A program made the position numbers and the translations under genes. The notes under the pieces were generated by a model. That model was not told the DNA's origin and did no database searches. It was given only the letters and a program-made list of their open reading frames with translations. DNA of 64,000 bases from Archangium violaceum Cb vi76 (GTDB taxonomy: Bacteria > Myxococcota > Myxococcia > Myxococcales > Myxococcaceae): the NCBI RefSeq assembly GCF_000733295.1, contig NZ_JPMI01000011.1:1-64000 (forward strand). Direction: 5' to 3'. Shown in pieces: positions 1 to 7,975 of the stretch. Numbering within the stretch: the stretch's first letter is position 1; every line of letters starts with the position of its first letter.

Positions 1-7
1 CCCCGAC

Positions 8-811
8 ATGGACGAGGACTTCGCCAAGGCTTATCGGGCGATACATGAGGAAACACTGCGGCGCTGGCGCGTCGAGGTGAGGGAGGGCGCGCAGTGGGCC
101 GCCATGACGGGCCTGGAGGAACTTGCGCTGTGGTACGTGGGGGGAATCGTCCTCCACGGGGCGGGGGTGTTGCTCGACTTGTCGCTGCCGGTGCTGCGGG
201 CCGTGCTGGCAAGGGGAGGAACGGCAGCGGCCGGGTGGCTGCGCACCATGTTGCTGCGCCTGACACCTGACAAGCGCAGGGTATTCGAGCAACTCTGGGC
301 CAAGGTGCTGCTGGAAGGAGAGAGCGCCCTCTCCGCCGCCGAGCGCGAGTCGCTGCGCGGAGTCATGAAGCACCTGGAACGACTCGCCAGGGCTCCGCTG
401 GAGGATGCCGAAAAGCAGGCGATTCGCCGCGCCTCACGTGACGCCTACAAGAAGCTGTATCCGGAGCTCGCGAAGATTCTCGATGACAAAGGCCCGCTCT
501 TTCCGATTCATCACAAGCGCCCACTGGAATATGCACACCTGTTCCCAGCGGACGACATCAGCTCCGCGGGGAATCTCGCCATGGTCCGGAAGGCCGTTCA
601 TGAGCGGATCAACGCGGTATGGAACAGGTTCCGCCAGAAGCATGCGAGCGCAACCCGCGGAGAAGTAGAGGAGGCCGCCAGGATCGTCGATGAATGGTTC
701 GGGCCCTGGTATCACCGCATCGACGATCCACCAGGGCTTGCCTGGTCCCTGGCTGAAGCAGAGCAGAACGTCTTGAAGGCACTACAGCGGCTCTCTTCCC
801 AGCTTCCCTGA
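8..811 (+). CDS. Putative HNH-type nuclease toxin, possibly 5'-truncated
   Basis: The C-terminal half carries a histidine-rich nuclease-like core: FPIHHKRPLEYAHLF near residues 166-180, then a GNLAMV segment and VHERINAVW. The spacing HH, N, H is that of the LHH/HNH nucleases found at the ends of polymorphic toxins. The N-terminal part has a hydrophobic stretch (about residues 38-75) that could be a membrane or delivery segment. The reading frame is open to the window edge, so the gene may begin further upstream; the ATG at 8 is only the first Met seen. The next gene starts 13 bases later and looks like an immunity protein, which supports a toxin role. The exact nuclease family is inferred. 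Confidence 0.6.
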   Translation: MDEDFAKAYRAIHEETLRRWRVEVREGAQWAAMTGLEELALWYVGGIVLHGAGVLLDLSLPVLRAVLARGGTAAAGWLRTMLLRLTPDKRRVFEQLWAKVLLEGESALSAAERESLRGVMKHLERLARAPLEDAEKQAIRRASRDAYKKLYPELAKILDDKGPLFPIHHKRPLEYAHLFPADDISSAGNLAMVRKAVHERINAVWNRFRQKHASATRGEVEEAARIVDEWFGPWYHRIDDPPGLAWSLAEAEQNVLKALQRLSSQLP

Positions 812-824
812 GCATCTTGGAGAC

Positions 825-1493
825 GTGATGACAGCATTGAACCTGTCCGGCCTGGAGCGGTTGATGCGCACTTGCGAGCGGCTGGGGCTCGGATTCCGGA
901 CTGAACCGCCCGGGAATCATCCTCCCGCCGCTGGTGTGCAACTGGCTGGTCATGTCCTGGATCCGGTGCTGGCTGTGCTGTACGCCCGGCTGGGGAAGGC
1001 GGCGTTCGCGACCGACTCGGCAGGGCTGGTCCTCCTTCGCGTCGATGATGATGTGAACGAGCTGGAGAGCGAGAACCGTCTGGAACAGGGGAGCCCGCTA
1101 GAGTCCCTCGCCATTCCCGTCCTCGTCTTCGGGGGAGAGCCGGGCCTGGCGTATTCCTATGCAACGGTTCCCCGTCTTGCCGACGAGCATCAGCTACAAC
1201 CTGTGGTTCTCGTCGATACCCATGAGGAGCCCTACGCGCTTCCCGTCGCCTCGAACGTGGACAGATTCTTCGATACCTGGTCTCGTTATCTGGAAGCGCT
1301 GGTTGCACAGCCGGATTACGCACAATATGGCTCGGCGGCTCTGACTTTTCCCTGGGGGGTGCCTCACCTCCTGGCTCGTGACCGGGAACTCGTGGAGTCG
1401 CTGCGCACTGGACGTTTCGGGCCGTTGATGAAGAAGACGGACTCCACGGCTCGTTGGGTGGCTCAGGTGTTGTCCAGCTCCCGCGATGATTGA
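825..1493 (+). CDS. SUKH/SMI1-like putative immunity protein
   Basis: The protein has 222 residues with no signal peptide. It has the alternating alpha/beta pattern of SUKH-type immunity proteins: LDPVLAVLYARLG early, then a long stretch ending in EEPYALPVASNVDRFFDTW, which resembles the conserved SMI1/KNR4-like end segment. The start is GTG at 825, directly followed by ATG at 828, with GGAGA just upstream; either codon could serve. It follows the putative nuclease gene at 13 bases, probably in one transcript, and would be expected to neutralise that toxin in the producing cell. Family assignment rests on pattern recognition. Confidence 0.55.
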   Translation: MMTALNLSGLERLMRTCERLGLGFRTEPPGNHPPAAGVQLAGHVLDPVLAVLYARLGKAAFATDSAGLVLLRVDDDVNELESENRLEQGSPLESLAIPVLVFGGEPGLAYSYATVPRLADEHQLQPVVLVDTHEEPYALPVASNVDRFFDTWSRYLEALVAQPDYAQYGSAALTFPWGVPHLLARDRELVESLRTGRFGPLMKKTDSTARWVAQVLSSSRDD

Positions 1494-1538
1494 TGGTCAT
1501 TGCATCGCGCGGCTCTAGAAGTACCGTCCGGAGCCCTG

Positions 1539-2642
1539 ATGAGCCTTCCCTCCCTGGACAGCATCGAGACCCCCGCGGCACTGGTGGACGAGGACCGCCT
1601 GGAGAAGAACCTCCAGAAGGCGGCGGTGTACGTGCGCGAGCACGGGCTGCGGTGGCGGCCCCACACGAAGACGCACAAGGTGCCGGAGTTGGCGGTGAGG
1701 CAACTCCAGGCCGGAGCCTCTGGCGTCACGGTGGCCACGCCGCGAGAGGCCGAGGTGATGGGCGCGGTGGCCGACGACGTGCTCCTGGCCTACTCGCCCG
1801 TGGGCGCCTCCAAGCTGACGCGATTGATGGCGCTGCCCGGGAGGGTGCGGCTCTCGGTGGCGGTGGACTCCCGGGAGGTGTTGGCGGGGCTGGCCGAGGC
1901 CGCTCATGGGGCGGGGCGCCGCGTGGGCGTGTTGGTGGAACTGGACCTGGGGATGCGCCGCGTGGGCGTGCCAACGCCAGAGGAGGCGGTGACGCTGGCG
2001 CGCGAGGCCGCCGGGACCCAGGGGCTCGAGTACCAGGGCGTGATGTTCTATCCGGGACACATCCGCATGCCGCTGGCCGAGCAGGGCCCGGCGCTCGCGG
2101 AGGTGTCGCGGCGGTTGGGCACGTTCCTGGAGGCGCTCGGGGCCGCGGGGTTGAAGCCGGGCATCGTGAGTGGTGGCTCCACTCCCACGCTCTGGCGCTC
2201 GCACGAGGTGGTGGGGATGAATGAGATCCGCCCGGGCATCACGCCCTTCTTCGACCGGGCGAGCGCGTGGATGGGCGCGTGTGGCTGGGACGAGGTGGCC
2301 TACTCGGTGCTGGCGACGGTGGTGAGCACGGCGGTGCCGGGACAGGCCGTCATCGACGCGGGCTCCAAGGCGCTGGCGAAGGAGGAACTACCGGTGGGCG
2401 GCTACGGCGCGTTGCTGGAGCGCCCCGACGTGGTGGTGCATGCGTTGTCCGAGGAGCACGGGATGCTGGACCTGTCGCGGACCGCATGGAGGCCGCGCGT
2501 GGGCGAGCGGGTGCGGGTGGTGCCGAACCACGTCTGTGTTTCGGTGAACCTGCAGGACGAGCTGTGGGCCGTGCGCGGCGGACAGGTGGTGGGCCGCTGG
2601 GACGTGACGGGGCGGGGCCGGGGAACATCGTTGAAGACATGA
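1539..2642 (+). CDS. D-threonine aldolase / D-serine dehydratase-like PLP enzyme
   Basis: This is an alanine-racemase-like N-terminal barrel followed by the D-serine dehydratase-like C-terminal domain. The PLP lysine lies in RPHTKTHKVPE (about residues 39-49). The C-terminal PNHVCVSVNLQ carries the His and Cys that bind the metal ion in this family. Such enzymes cleave D-threonine-type beta-hydroxy amino acids or dehydrate D-serine; the substrate cannot be told from sequence. A TTG at 1500 would extend the frame by 13 codons, but the ATG at 1539 has GGAG about 8 bases upstream and begins the conserved SLDSIETPAALVD opening. It is a cytoplasmic protein of normal length for the family (367 aa). 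Confidence 0.85.
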   Translation: MSLPSLDSIETPAALVDEDRLEKNLQKAAVYVREHGLRWRPHTKTHKVPELAVRQLQAGASGVTVATPREAEVMGAVADDVLLAYSPVGASKLTRLMALPGRVRLSVAVDSREVLAGLAEAAHGAGRRVGVLVELDLGMRRVGVPTPEEAVTLAREAAGTQGLEYQGVMFYPGHIRMPLAEQGPALAEVSRRLGTFLEALGAAGLKPGIVSGGSTPTLWRSHEVVGMNEIRPGITPFFDRASAWMGACGWDEVAYSVLATVVSTAVPGQAVIDAGSKALAKEELPVGGYGALLERPDVVVHALSEEHGMLDLSRTAWRPRVGERVRVVPNHVCVSVNLQDELWAVRGGQVVGRWDVTGRGRGTSLKT

Positions 2643-2702
2643 CCCGGCACGCGCACCGCCGTGGCCTATAGTGTTCCGTCCCTCCACGAAAGCGAGTCCC
2701 CC

Positions 2703-3095
2703 ATGAAGACGCAGAAGCTGTCCATGTTCGCCGTTCTCGCCCTCGGTGTCGCCCTCGCGGTCCTGGCTCCAGCCCCGTCACAGGCGAAGGCGCCCGCGGT
2801 CATCGACCCCATGGGCATGGTCCTGCCCAACACGCTGCCCAAGGTCACCTTCTACTTCCGGGCTCCGGCGGGCACGACACTCACGGGCTCCTTCATCGCC
2901 GAGGACGTGGGCAGTGCCGCACCGAAGAACTTCGTCATCGACTCCGCCACGGTGACGACCGCGGACAAGATGGCGGCGACCTTCACGCTCGGGAAGCCCA
3001 CCAGCGGCTGGCCGATTGGCCAGTACCGGCTCGAGGTGAAGCGCGGAAAGAAGCTCGTCCACGTCGAGCGCTTCATGATCATGGAGGTGAAGTAG
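2703..3095 (+). CDS. Small secreted protein of unknown function
   Basis: The product is 130 aa from the ATG at 2703. It opens with a clear Sec signal peptide: MKTQKL, a hydrophobic core FAVLALGVALAVLAPA, and a probable cut after SQA near residue 28. The mature part is a small beta-rich domain ending in IGQYRLEVKRGKKLVHVERF, which looks like a periplasmic immunoglobulin-like or carrier fold. A GTG at 2661 lies in frame upstream but would bury the signal peptide. It is convergent with the catalase-like gene, stop codons 9 bases apart. I do not recognise a named family. Confidence 0.75.
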   Translation: MKTQKLSMFAVLALGVALAVLAPAPSQAKAPAVIDPMGMVLPNTLPKVTFYFRAPAGTTLTGSFIAEDVGSAAPKNFVIDSATVTTADKMAATFTLGKPTSGWPIGQYRLEVKRGKKLVHVERFMIMEVK

Positions 3096-3103
3096 CGCGC
3101 CGC

Positions 3104-3847
3104 TCAGTGCTCGACGCGGCCCTTCTGGCTCTGCCGGTAGATGGGGAGCCGCATGGCGTGCAGGAAGCCGCGAGGACGGATGCCGAGCCCATCGCGGAAG
3201 GGGTTGAAGCGCAGGCGCGCCGGGTCCAACACCACCTCCTCGCGCAGGACGATGTCGGCGAGAGGGGTCCACGTGCGGGGCAGCCCATGCTCCAGGGGGA
3301 GCACCTCGAAGGTGAGGAGGGCATTGCCGTCGTGCATGGCGTCGCGCAGCCGCGCCACCCGCGAGCCGTACCGCCGGGGGCCCCGCGTCGAGGTGAGCCG
3401 CAGCTTCGTCTTCCCGAGTCCCAGCACCGTGAAGGGCGCCAGGCCGTAGTAGTCGTTCTGGAGCCAGTCGTGGACGCGGGTGGTGAGGAAGGCGGGGCCC
3501 AGCGTCCAGAGGTGGCGCAGGGTGGCGCAGAGGACGTCCTGGTCGCCGGGTGAGGCCTCCTCGGTGAGGCGCGTATCGCGCCGGAAGCGCACCGAGGCCC
3601 CGAGGATGTCCGGCCACTCGCGCCCCCCCCGCCAGCTGGCGGTGGAGAGCCGCACGAGTGCCGGGCCCGCGAGACGGCTGGCCACGGTCAGGAAGGGCGG
3701 ATCGGTCCTCACGGGAACGACCTCGGCCTGGAGGCAGATGCCCTCGGCATGCACGGCACGCGCGTGGCGCAGCCCCGAGATGGCACGGAATTGTGGAGAC
3801 AACAGGGCCCCCAGCGTCTGCCCCACCGTTTCACCCAACAGTCCCAT
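3104..3847 (-). CDS. Catalase-fold-like protein of unknown activity
   Basis: The product is 247 aa. The N-terminal third contains RAVHAEGICLQAEV and ALVRLSTASWRGGREWPD, which recall the HAKGxxxxGxFEV and VRFST segments of the heme catalase fold. The end has RFNPFRDGLGIRPRGFLHAMR, comparable to the heme-side region of short catalase-like proteins. I do not see a convincing catalytic His plus the full proximal Tyr motif, so catalase activity is not claimed. The ATG at 3847 is chosen because GGGGGAGGTG lies just upstream on the minus strand; an in-frame Met 18 codons earlier has no such site. Repeat copy A lies 35 bases upstream of this start. Confidence 0.5.
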   Translation of the reverse strand: MGLLGETVGQTLGALLSPQFRAISGLRHARAVHAEGICLQAEVVPVRTDPPFLTVASRLAGPALVRLSTASWRGGREWPDILGASVRFRRDTRLTEEASPGDQDVLCATLRHLWTLGPAFLTTRVHDWLQNDYYGLAPFTVLGLGKTKLRLTSTRGPRRYGSRVARLRDAMHDGNALLTFEVLPLEHGLPRTWTPLADIVLREEVVLDPARLRFNPFRDGLGIRPRGFLHAMRLPIYRQSQKGRVEH

Positions 3848-3881
3848 GTACACCTCCCCCGGTTGCTGCACACGGTGGGGT

Positions 3882-3939
3882 GGGGTGGAGCGTCCGGCCA
3901 ATCACCGCCTTGCGCCTGGACGGAGGGCGGGCGGGTGAG
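3882..3939 (-). repeat. Intergenic repeat copy A, possible shared promoter
   Basis: A 58-base stretch is matched by 7904-7961 with about eight or nine differences. Shared blocks on the plus strand include CGGCCAATC, GCCTGGACGGAG and GCGGGCGGG. Both copies lie in minus-strand intergenic gaps, just downstream of one stop codon and 35 to 65 bases upstream of the next start. A common promoter or regulator site is the simplest reading; a small dispersed repeat is the alternative. Confidence 0.6.
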
Positions 3940-3946
3940 CTCGAAC

Positions 3947-4705
3947 CTAGCGGGTGGCCTTGCCGATGCAGAACCAGATGGTCCCCGCGGAAACACCGCC
4001 AGCCGCGGTCAGGCACGGGATGCAGCCGGCGCCTGCCGTGCCGGCGCAGATGGCTCCACACGCGATACCGATCGATGCGACGACCCAGGACGAGACACCG
4101 GCGCTGCTGAGGCAACTGTTGAACTTGCCAAAGCTGAAGCCCAGAGGACGGGTGCCGGGTTCTTGTTTCATGGCCACGGTCGCCATGGCGTTCGCGGCGG
4201 CCTTGGTATCGTTCTCGGTGATCTTCCGGTCGAGGACCTGCCGTCCGTCGAGCCAGATCCGGATCTGCCCGGTGGTAGCGGTGTGCTCGATGAGATGGAG
4301 CTCGATGGTCTGGGTGAGCTGGCGGTTCGCGTCGAACACGTAGCCGACCACGCTTCCGGCCGTCATGTCGGTGATCGGCACACGGACCAGGGTGCCACCG
4401 TCGTCCACACGGTAGACCTGGGCCTTGGACACGTCCGCGGTGGCGCCATCGGGCAGGTGCAGGGTGACCTTTCCGGACCGCTGCGTCGCCTCGGCCAGTT
4501 CTCGGGCGGCCACGGCCTCGGCTGACTTGGGGTCGACAACCTTGTCGGCGATCTGCGCGGAGTCCTCGAGAACCCGCTGGATCGATGCTTCGTCCACCGC
4601 CGGCTCTTTCTCCGCCGCCATGGCCTGCTGTCCACCTGCCATGACCAGGGCGAGCCCGGTGAGGACGGCGAGAGTACGGCTGCTCCATAGCGCCCCCACC
4701 CTCAT
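3947..4705 (-). CDS. Secreted halocin C8-like bacteriocin precursor (putative)
   Basis: The protein has 252 aa from the ATG at 4705. A signal peptide runs over about residues 1-30 (RTLAVLTGLALVMAGG, ending QQAMA). A long middle domain follows. The last 57 or so residues are sharply different: small, hydrophobic and Gly/Ala-rich with six cysteines (FNSCLSSAG, IACGAICAG, AGCIPCLTAAGG, IWFCIGKATR). This layout, a secreted precursor whose Cys/Gly-rich C-terminal domain is the active peptide, is that of halocin C8-like bacteriocins. Two further in-frame ATGs exist upstream (4753, 4765); 4705 fits the signal peptide best. No obvious export or immunity gene adjoins it. Confidence 0.5.
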   Translation of the reverse strand: MRVGALWSSRTLAVLTGLALVMAGGQQAMAAEKEPAVDEASIQRVLEDSAQIADKVVDPKSAEAVAARELAEATQRSGKVTLHLPDGATADVSKAQVYRVDDGGTLVRVPITDMTAGSVVGYVFDANRQLTQTIELHLIEHTATTGQIRIWLDGRQVLDRKITENDTKAAANAMATVAMKQEPGTRPLGFSFGKFNSCLSSAGVSSWVVASIGIACGAICAGTAGAGCIPCLTAAGGVSAGTIWFCIGKATR

Positions 4706-5048
4706 AGGCCTGCTCCGTGGTTGGCCCTCGTCTCTGCCCCGGTTCCAACTCATCCCCCACTCCATGGCGCGCCATCCTTTCTGTGGAGCGATACTCCCGA
4801 GTCCAAGGCACCTCGCCCTGTCTCGCTCTCAAGAACAGACGCTCCTACTCAATGCTTTCCGTGCAAACCTTCACGGATTGGTGTGACCAGGAAATGCTCA
4901 TGCCAGCCAGAGAACGGCATTGAGTCAATCTGTGACAAGAGTCAGGGGGGCATGCGCCTGCTGCAAGCCACTCCAGGGGACCCTCCTCATCGCACCTTGA
5001 ATGCGCCGGGTCTGCGCGGGTGTTGAGCTGAATCGGCCCATGGTCGCA
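4706..5048. other. Intergenic region without a supported gene
   Basis: These 343 bases separate the bacteriocin-like gene from the DUF2381 gene and are somewhat less GC-rich than the flanks. They presumably hold the promoter of the bacteriocin-like gene. I see no RNA gene, strong terminator or convincing short reading frame. Confidence 0.5.
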
Positions 5049-5978
5049 CTACGGGAAGCGCACGCCGTCGAAGTACTCGCTCTCGTGCGCTGACTCCTGG
5101 CTCCACCACTTCAGGGTGAAGGTGCCGCGCGCCGCCTCCTCTGGCATCTCCACCTCCACCCCGACGCTGCGCTCCTTCCCCGGAGCAATGGGGTCCTGCG
5201 ACCACACACCCAGCGCCTTCCACTCCTCTCCCTTCGGCCCCACCAGTACCGCCCCACCGGGCGTCCAGGGCGTGCTCCCGTGGTTTCGTAACCGCTGCGC
5301 CACGAGCAGTCGCACCACCTTTTGCCCGCCCTCTACTCGCCCTGCGTCCAATCGGTAGCTGTGGGCCTCCACGGACTTGAGGGAGTTGTCCGGACGAGAG
5401 ATGACACTCTTCGTGATGTTCTTGTCGGCAATGCCCCCCTTCCCCAGCAGCCCCTGGGCGAGCAGGCCCAGCAGTCCGCGCCGCCCGCTGCACTCCGCCT
5501 CCAAGTACGCCTTATCCTCTCGGCACTGCCGCGCTTCCGCCTGCGCCTGTTGCTCGCCTTCCCGATAGGACTCGAGTGAGCGCGGTTGGCGTGTCACCAC
5601 CACCTGCCGCGCGGCTTCGGACGCATGCACCACCAGCATGAAGCGGACGCTCGCCGGAGCCGCGCCGTCCTTGAAGGTGACCATCACTGGCACTCGCTCT
5701 CCTTGCGTGAGAGCCCACGTGGGCACGAGGGCGAGCCCCGTCTCATTCTCCATCACCCGGAACCGCTCCCGCCCAGGCAGATCCACGTGCCCCAGTGTCG
5801 CGTCGAAGAGCAAGCTGGTGGAGAGCCCCGGGTGGATGCACACCGCGAGTGCCTCACCGGGTGTGTCCGCCGCCAGCTCCAGGTGAAGCGTACCCGTTTC
5901 ACAGGCAGGTGGCGCGGAGTCCACGGGAGTGGCAAGCAGCACGAGTCGTAACAGGGGAGCGGTGAAGAACACGGGCAT
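5049..5978 (-). CDS. DUF2381 family secreted protein
   Basis: The product is 309 aa with an N-terminal signal peptide (about residues 1-22, ending VDSAPPA). The N-terminal domain has the DUF2381 pattern of a beta-sandwich with LAVCIHPGLSTSLLFDATL and RFRVMENETGLALVPTWAL; a helical segment rich in Glu/Gln follows near residue 140, then a second beta domain. DUF2381 is a myxobacterial family that recurs next to Ser/Thr kinase genes, and here the kinase gene lies 90 bases upstream on the same strand. Role unknown; the periplasm or outer surface is the likely place. GAGGTG precedes the ATG at 5978. Confidence 0.8.
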   Translation of the reverse strand: MPVFFTAPLLRLVLLATPVDSAPPACETGTLHLELAADTPGEALAVCIHPGLSTSLLFDATLGHVDLPGRERFRVMENETGLALVPTWALTQGERVPVMVTFKDGAAPASVRFMLVVHASEAARQVVVTRQPRSLESYREGEQQAQAEARQCREDKAYLEAECSGRRGLLGLLAQGLLGKGGIADKNITKSVISRPDNSLKSVEAHSYRLDAGRVEGGQKVVRLLVAQRLRNHGSTPWTPGGAVLVGPKGEEWKALGVWSQDPIAPGKERSVGVEVEMPEEAARGTFTLKWWSQESAHESEYFDGVRFP

Positions 5979-6068
5979 GAGGAAGGCACCTCACGGGGAC
6001 AAGACCAGGGGAGTGGGGCTCTACCACACCTCCTGCCCGGTCGTGTCCGTCCCGTCTCCGGGACGCCC

Positions 6069-7841
6069 CTATGGGAAGCGGTCCACCACCCGCACCCGCA
6101 CGACCGGGTCCACCATCATCTTCCCCGGCCCGCTGCCGGGCTGGAGCTCGAGGCCGACATTGGCATCCGTATCCATCAACTCCAGGCACATCGGGTACGT
6201 CACCCCGAGGGGCGTGTGCGCCTCGGTGAAGCGGCCGTATACCCGCCCCTCCTTGACGTAGAGCTTCCCGGAGAGGCGGGTCTGGTCTGGCAGCGCCACC
6301 TTGAAGCCTTTGCCCGTGAAGTCCGCTCCCGCCTCCCAGTCTCCCGCCACGTGGAGGGTCGCATCCTCGTGCACGTGCACGGACCTGCCGCGCACGTCGC
6401 TCCAGTCCACGCTCTTCCATTCCCCGAGGCTCAAGCCGAGGGTGCCCGTCATGATTTCCATGGCCCCGGTGGGGCAGGCCTGAGGAGGCGGAGCGGGGCG
6501 CTCGGACGGTACCTGCTGCGTGCCCAGACAGGCCTGGAGGGCGGCGCCGGTGAGTCCAAGACACGCGGTGCGCAAGGCTGCTCCCCGGCGCTTGGAGGTG
6601 GCTTCGGGCTGGGGGCCAGACGTCTGCTGCTGCTTCACGGGGGCACTGTCCTTTCGGAGCGCCAGCGGCGGGGCGGCGGCCGGGGGAGGAGGCGCCTCGA
6701 CAGGAGGCGCGGCCACGGCTCGCACAGGTTCCGGCGTGTGCCCACCCGGCGCCACTTCCCGGCCAGAGTCGAGCCACCAGGCCCCCAGTGCCGCCGCCAA
6801 CCCCACGCCCACCACCCCCAGCACCCGGCCCCAGCGCGCCCAGGGCTTCACCGGACGCCGCCGCTCCGGGTGCAGCACCTGTTTCCAGTCCACGTCCGTC
6901 CGGGCCCGCAGCTCCTCCAGCACCCGGCACAACGTCACGGCGTCCGGGTAGCGCGCCTCGGGCGTCTTGGCCAGCAGCCGCAGGCACACCTCCTCCACCG
7001 CCAGGGGCACCCGTGGGTTGACGAGGTGCGGCGGCAGGGGCTCGCGGTGCAGCACCGCCTCCACGTCCTCGCCTCCGTGCTCGGCGGGCCGGAAGGGGAA
7101 GCGGCCCGTCAGCAGCCGGTAGAGCACCACGCCCACCGCGTACAGGTCATCGCCTGGCCCGGCCCGGTAGTGTGCCCCCGGCTCGCCCGCGTGCGCACGG
7201 CCATAGGCCCAGGCCTCGGGCGCGCGGTAGGCCGGCGTGCCCGGGGGAAACATCCCCTTCGTCAGCGTGGGGTACGCCGGGTGGTAGCCCACTCCGAAGT
7301 CCACCAGCACCGCCTGCCCGGTGCGCTGGCTCACCAGGATGTTCGCCTCCTTCACGTCCCGGTGCAGGACGCCCGCTTCGTGCGACACCGCCAGCGCGCG
7401 CGCCACCTCCAGCACCCGCTCCACCACCTCGCCCCCAGTGCGTCCCGGTGCCAGCCCCCACTCGTCCAGTGTGGGGCCCTCCACCAGCTCCAGTTTCACC
7501 CACAGGTAGCGTGGATTCTCCAAGGGCCACTGCCCCGCGCCCAACTGGCGCACGAGGTTGGGGTGGTTCAGGCGCGTGCCCAACGACACCTCGCGCCAGG
7601 CGCGCTCCGCCCGCTCGGGGCCCTCGTCCAGGGGCAGCAGCTTGAGGGCGGACACGTAGCCGCTGGGACTTCTCACCCGGTACACGGTGGCGAAGCCGCC
7701 GCTGCCCAGCACTCCCTCCACCACGTCTCCACCAATCCGGGTGCCTATGGGCAGAGGGGACGTGCCGGGTGGATTCAGGGCGGCCAATACGCCGCGGAGA
7801 ATGGGGTGCTCGGGGCTTGGGGATGGCGGATGTGTGGACAC
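6069..7841 (-). CDS. Membrane Ser/Thr protein kinase (Hanks type) with extracytoplasmic C-terminus
   Basis: The kinase domain spans about residues 35-305: GSGGFATVYRV glycine loop, ALKLLPLDE with the ATP lysine, HRDVKEANILV catalytic loop, DFGVGYH, GTPAYRAPEAW activation segment, and DDLYAVGVVLYRLLTGRFPF. One membrane helix follows (VLGVVGVGLAAALGAWWL, near 335-355), then a Pro-rich linker and an outer domain of about 190 residues. The outer part begins with a hydrophobic segment ending LQAC, like a lipoprotein leader. The start is GTG at 7841. It lies upstream of the DUF2381 gene in the same direction. The ligand and targets are unknown. Confidence 0.88.
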   Translation of the reverse strand: MSTHPPSPSPEHPILRGVLAALNPPGTSPLPIGTRIGGDVVEGVLGSGGFATVYRVRSPSGYVSALKLLPLDEGPERAERAWREVSLGTRLNHPNLVRQLGAGQWPLENPRYLWVKLELVEGPTLDEWGLAPGRTGGEVVERVLEVARALAVSHEAGVLHRDVKEANILVSQRTGQAVLVDFGVGYHPAYPTLTKGMFPPGTPAYRAPEAWAYGRAHAGEPGAHYRAGPGDDLYAVGVVLYRLLTGRFPFRPAEHGGEDVEAVLHREPLPPHLVNPRVPLAVEEVCLRLLAKTPEARYPDAVTLCRVLEELRARTDVDWKQVLHPERRRPVKPWARWGRVLGVVGVGLAAALGAWWLDSGREVAPGGHTPEPVRAVAAPPVEAPPPPAAAPPLALRKDSAPVKQQQTSGPQPEATSKRRGAALRTACLGLTGAALQACLGTQQVPSERPAPPPQACPTGAMEIMTGTLGLSLGEWKSVDWSDVRGRSVHVHEDATLHVAGDWEAGADFTGKGFKVALPDQTRLSGKLYVKEGRVYGRFTEAHTPLGVTYPMCLELMDTDANVGLELQPGSGPGKMMVDPVVRVRVVDRFP

Positions 7842-7903
7842 GCGGGGCCTACCTCGTAGGACCTCAACTTATCAGGTCGCGTGAAGACGGGGCCTGGCCA
7901 TTA

Positions 7904-7961
7904 GGGGTGGAGGGCCCGGCCAATCTCCGCCTCGTGCCTGGACGGAGCGCGGGCGGGGAGG
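7904..7961 (-). repeat. Intergenic repeat copy B, possible shared promoter
   Basis: This is the second copy of the 58-base repeat seen at 3882-3939, about 85 percent identical by eye. It lies 63 bases upstream of the kinase start and just after the stop of the HEAT-repeat gene. The shared position suggests a regulatory site for both downstream genes. Confidence 0.6.
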
Positions 7962-7975
7962 AGTCCTCCTGGGAT

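Noticed and set aside
6216-7859. A plus-strand frame of 547 codons opposite the first kinase
   Set aside because: Antisense to a confident kinase, with biased composition only.
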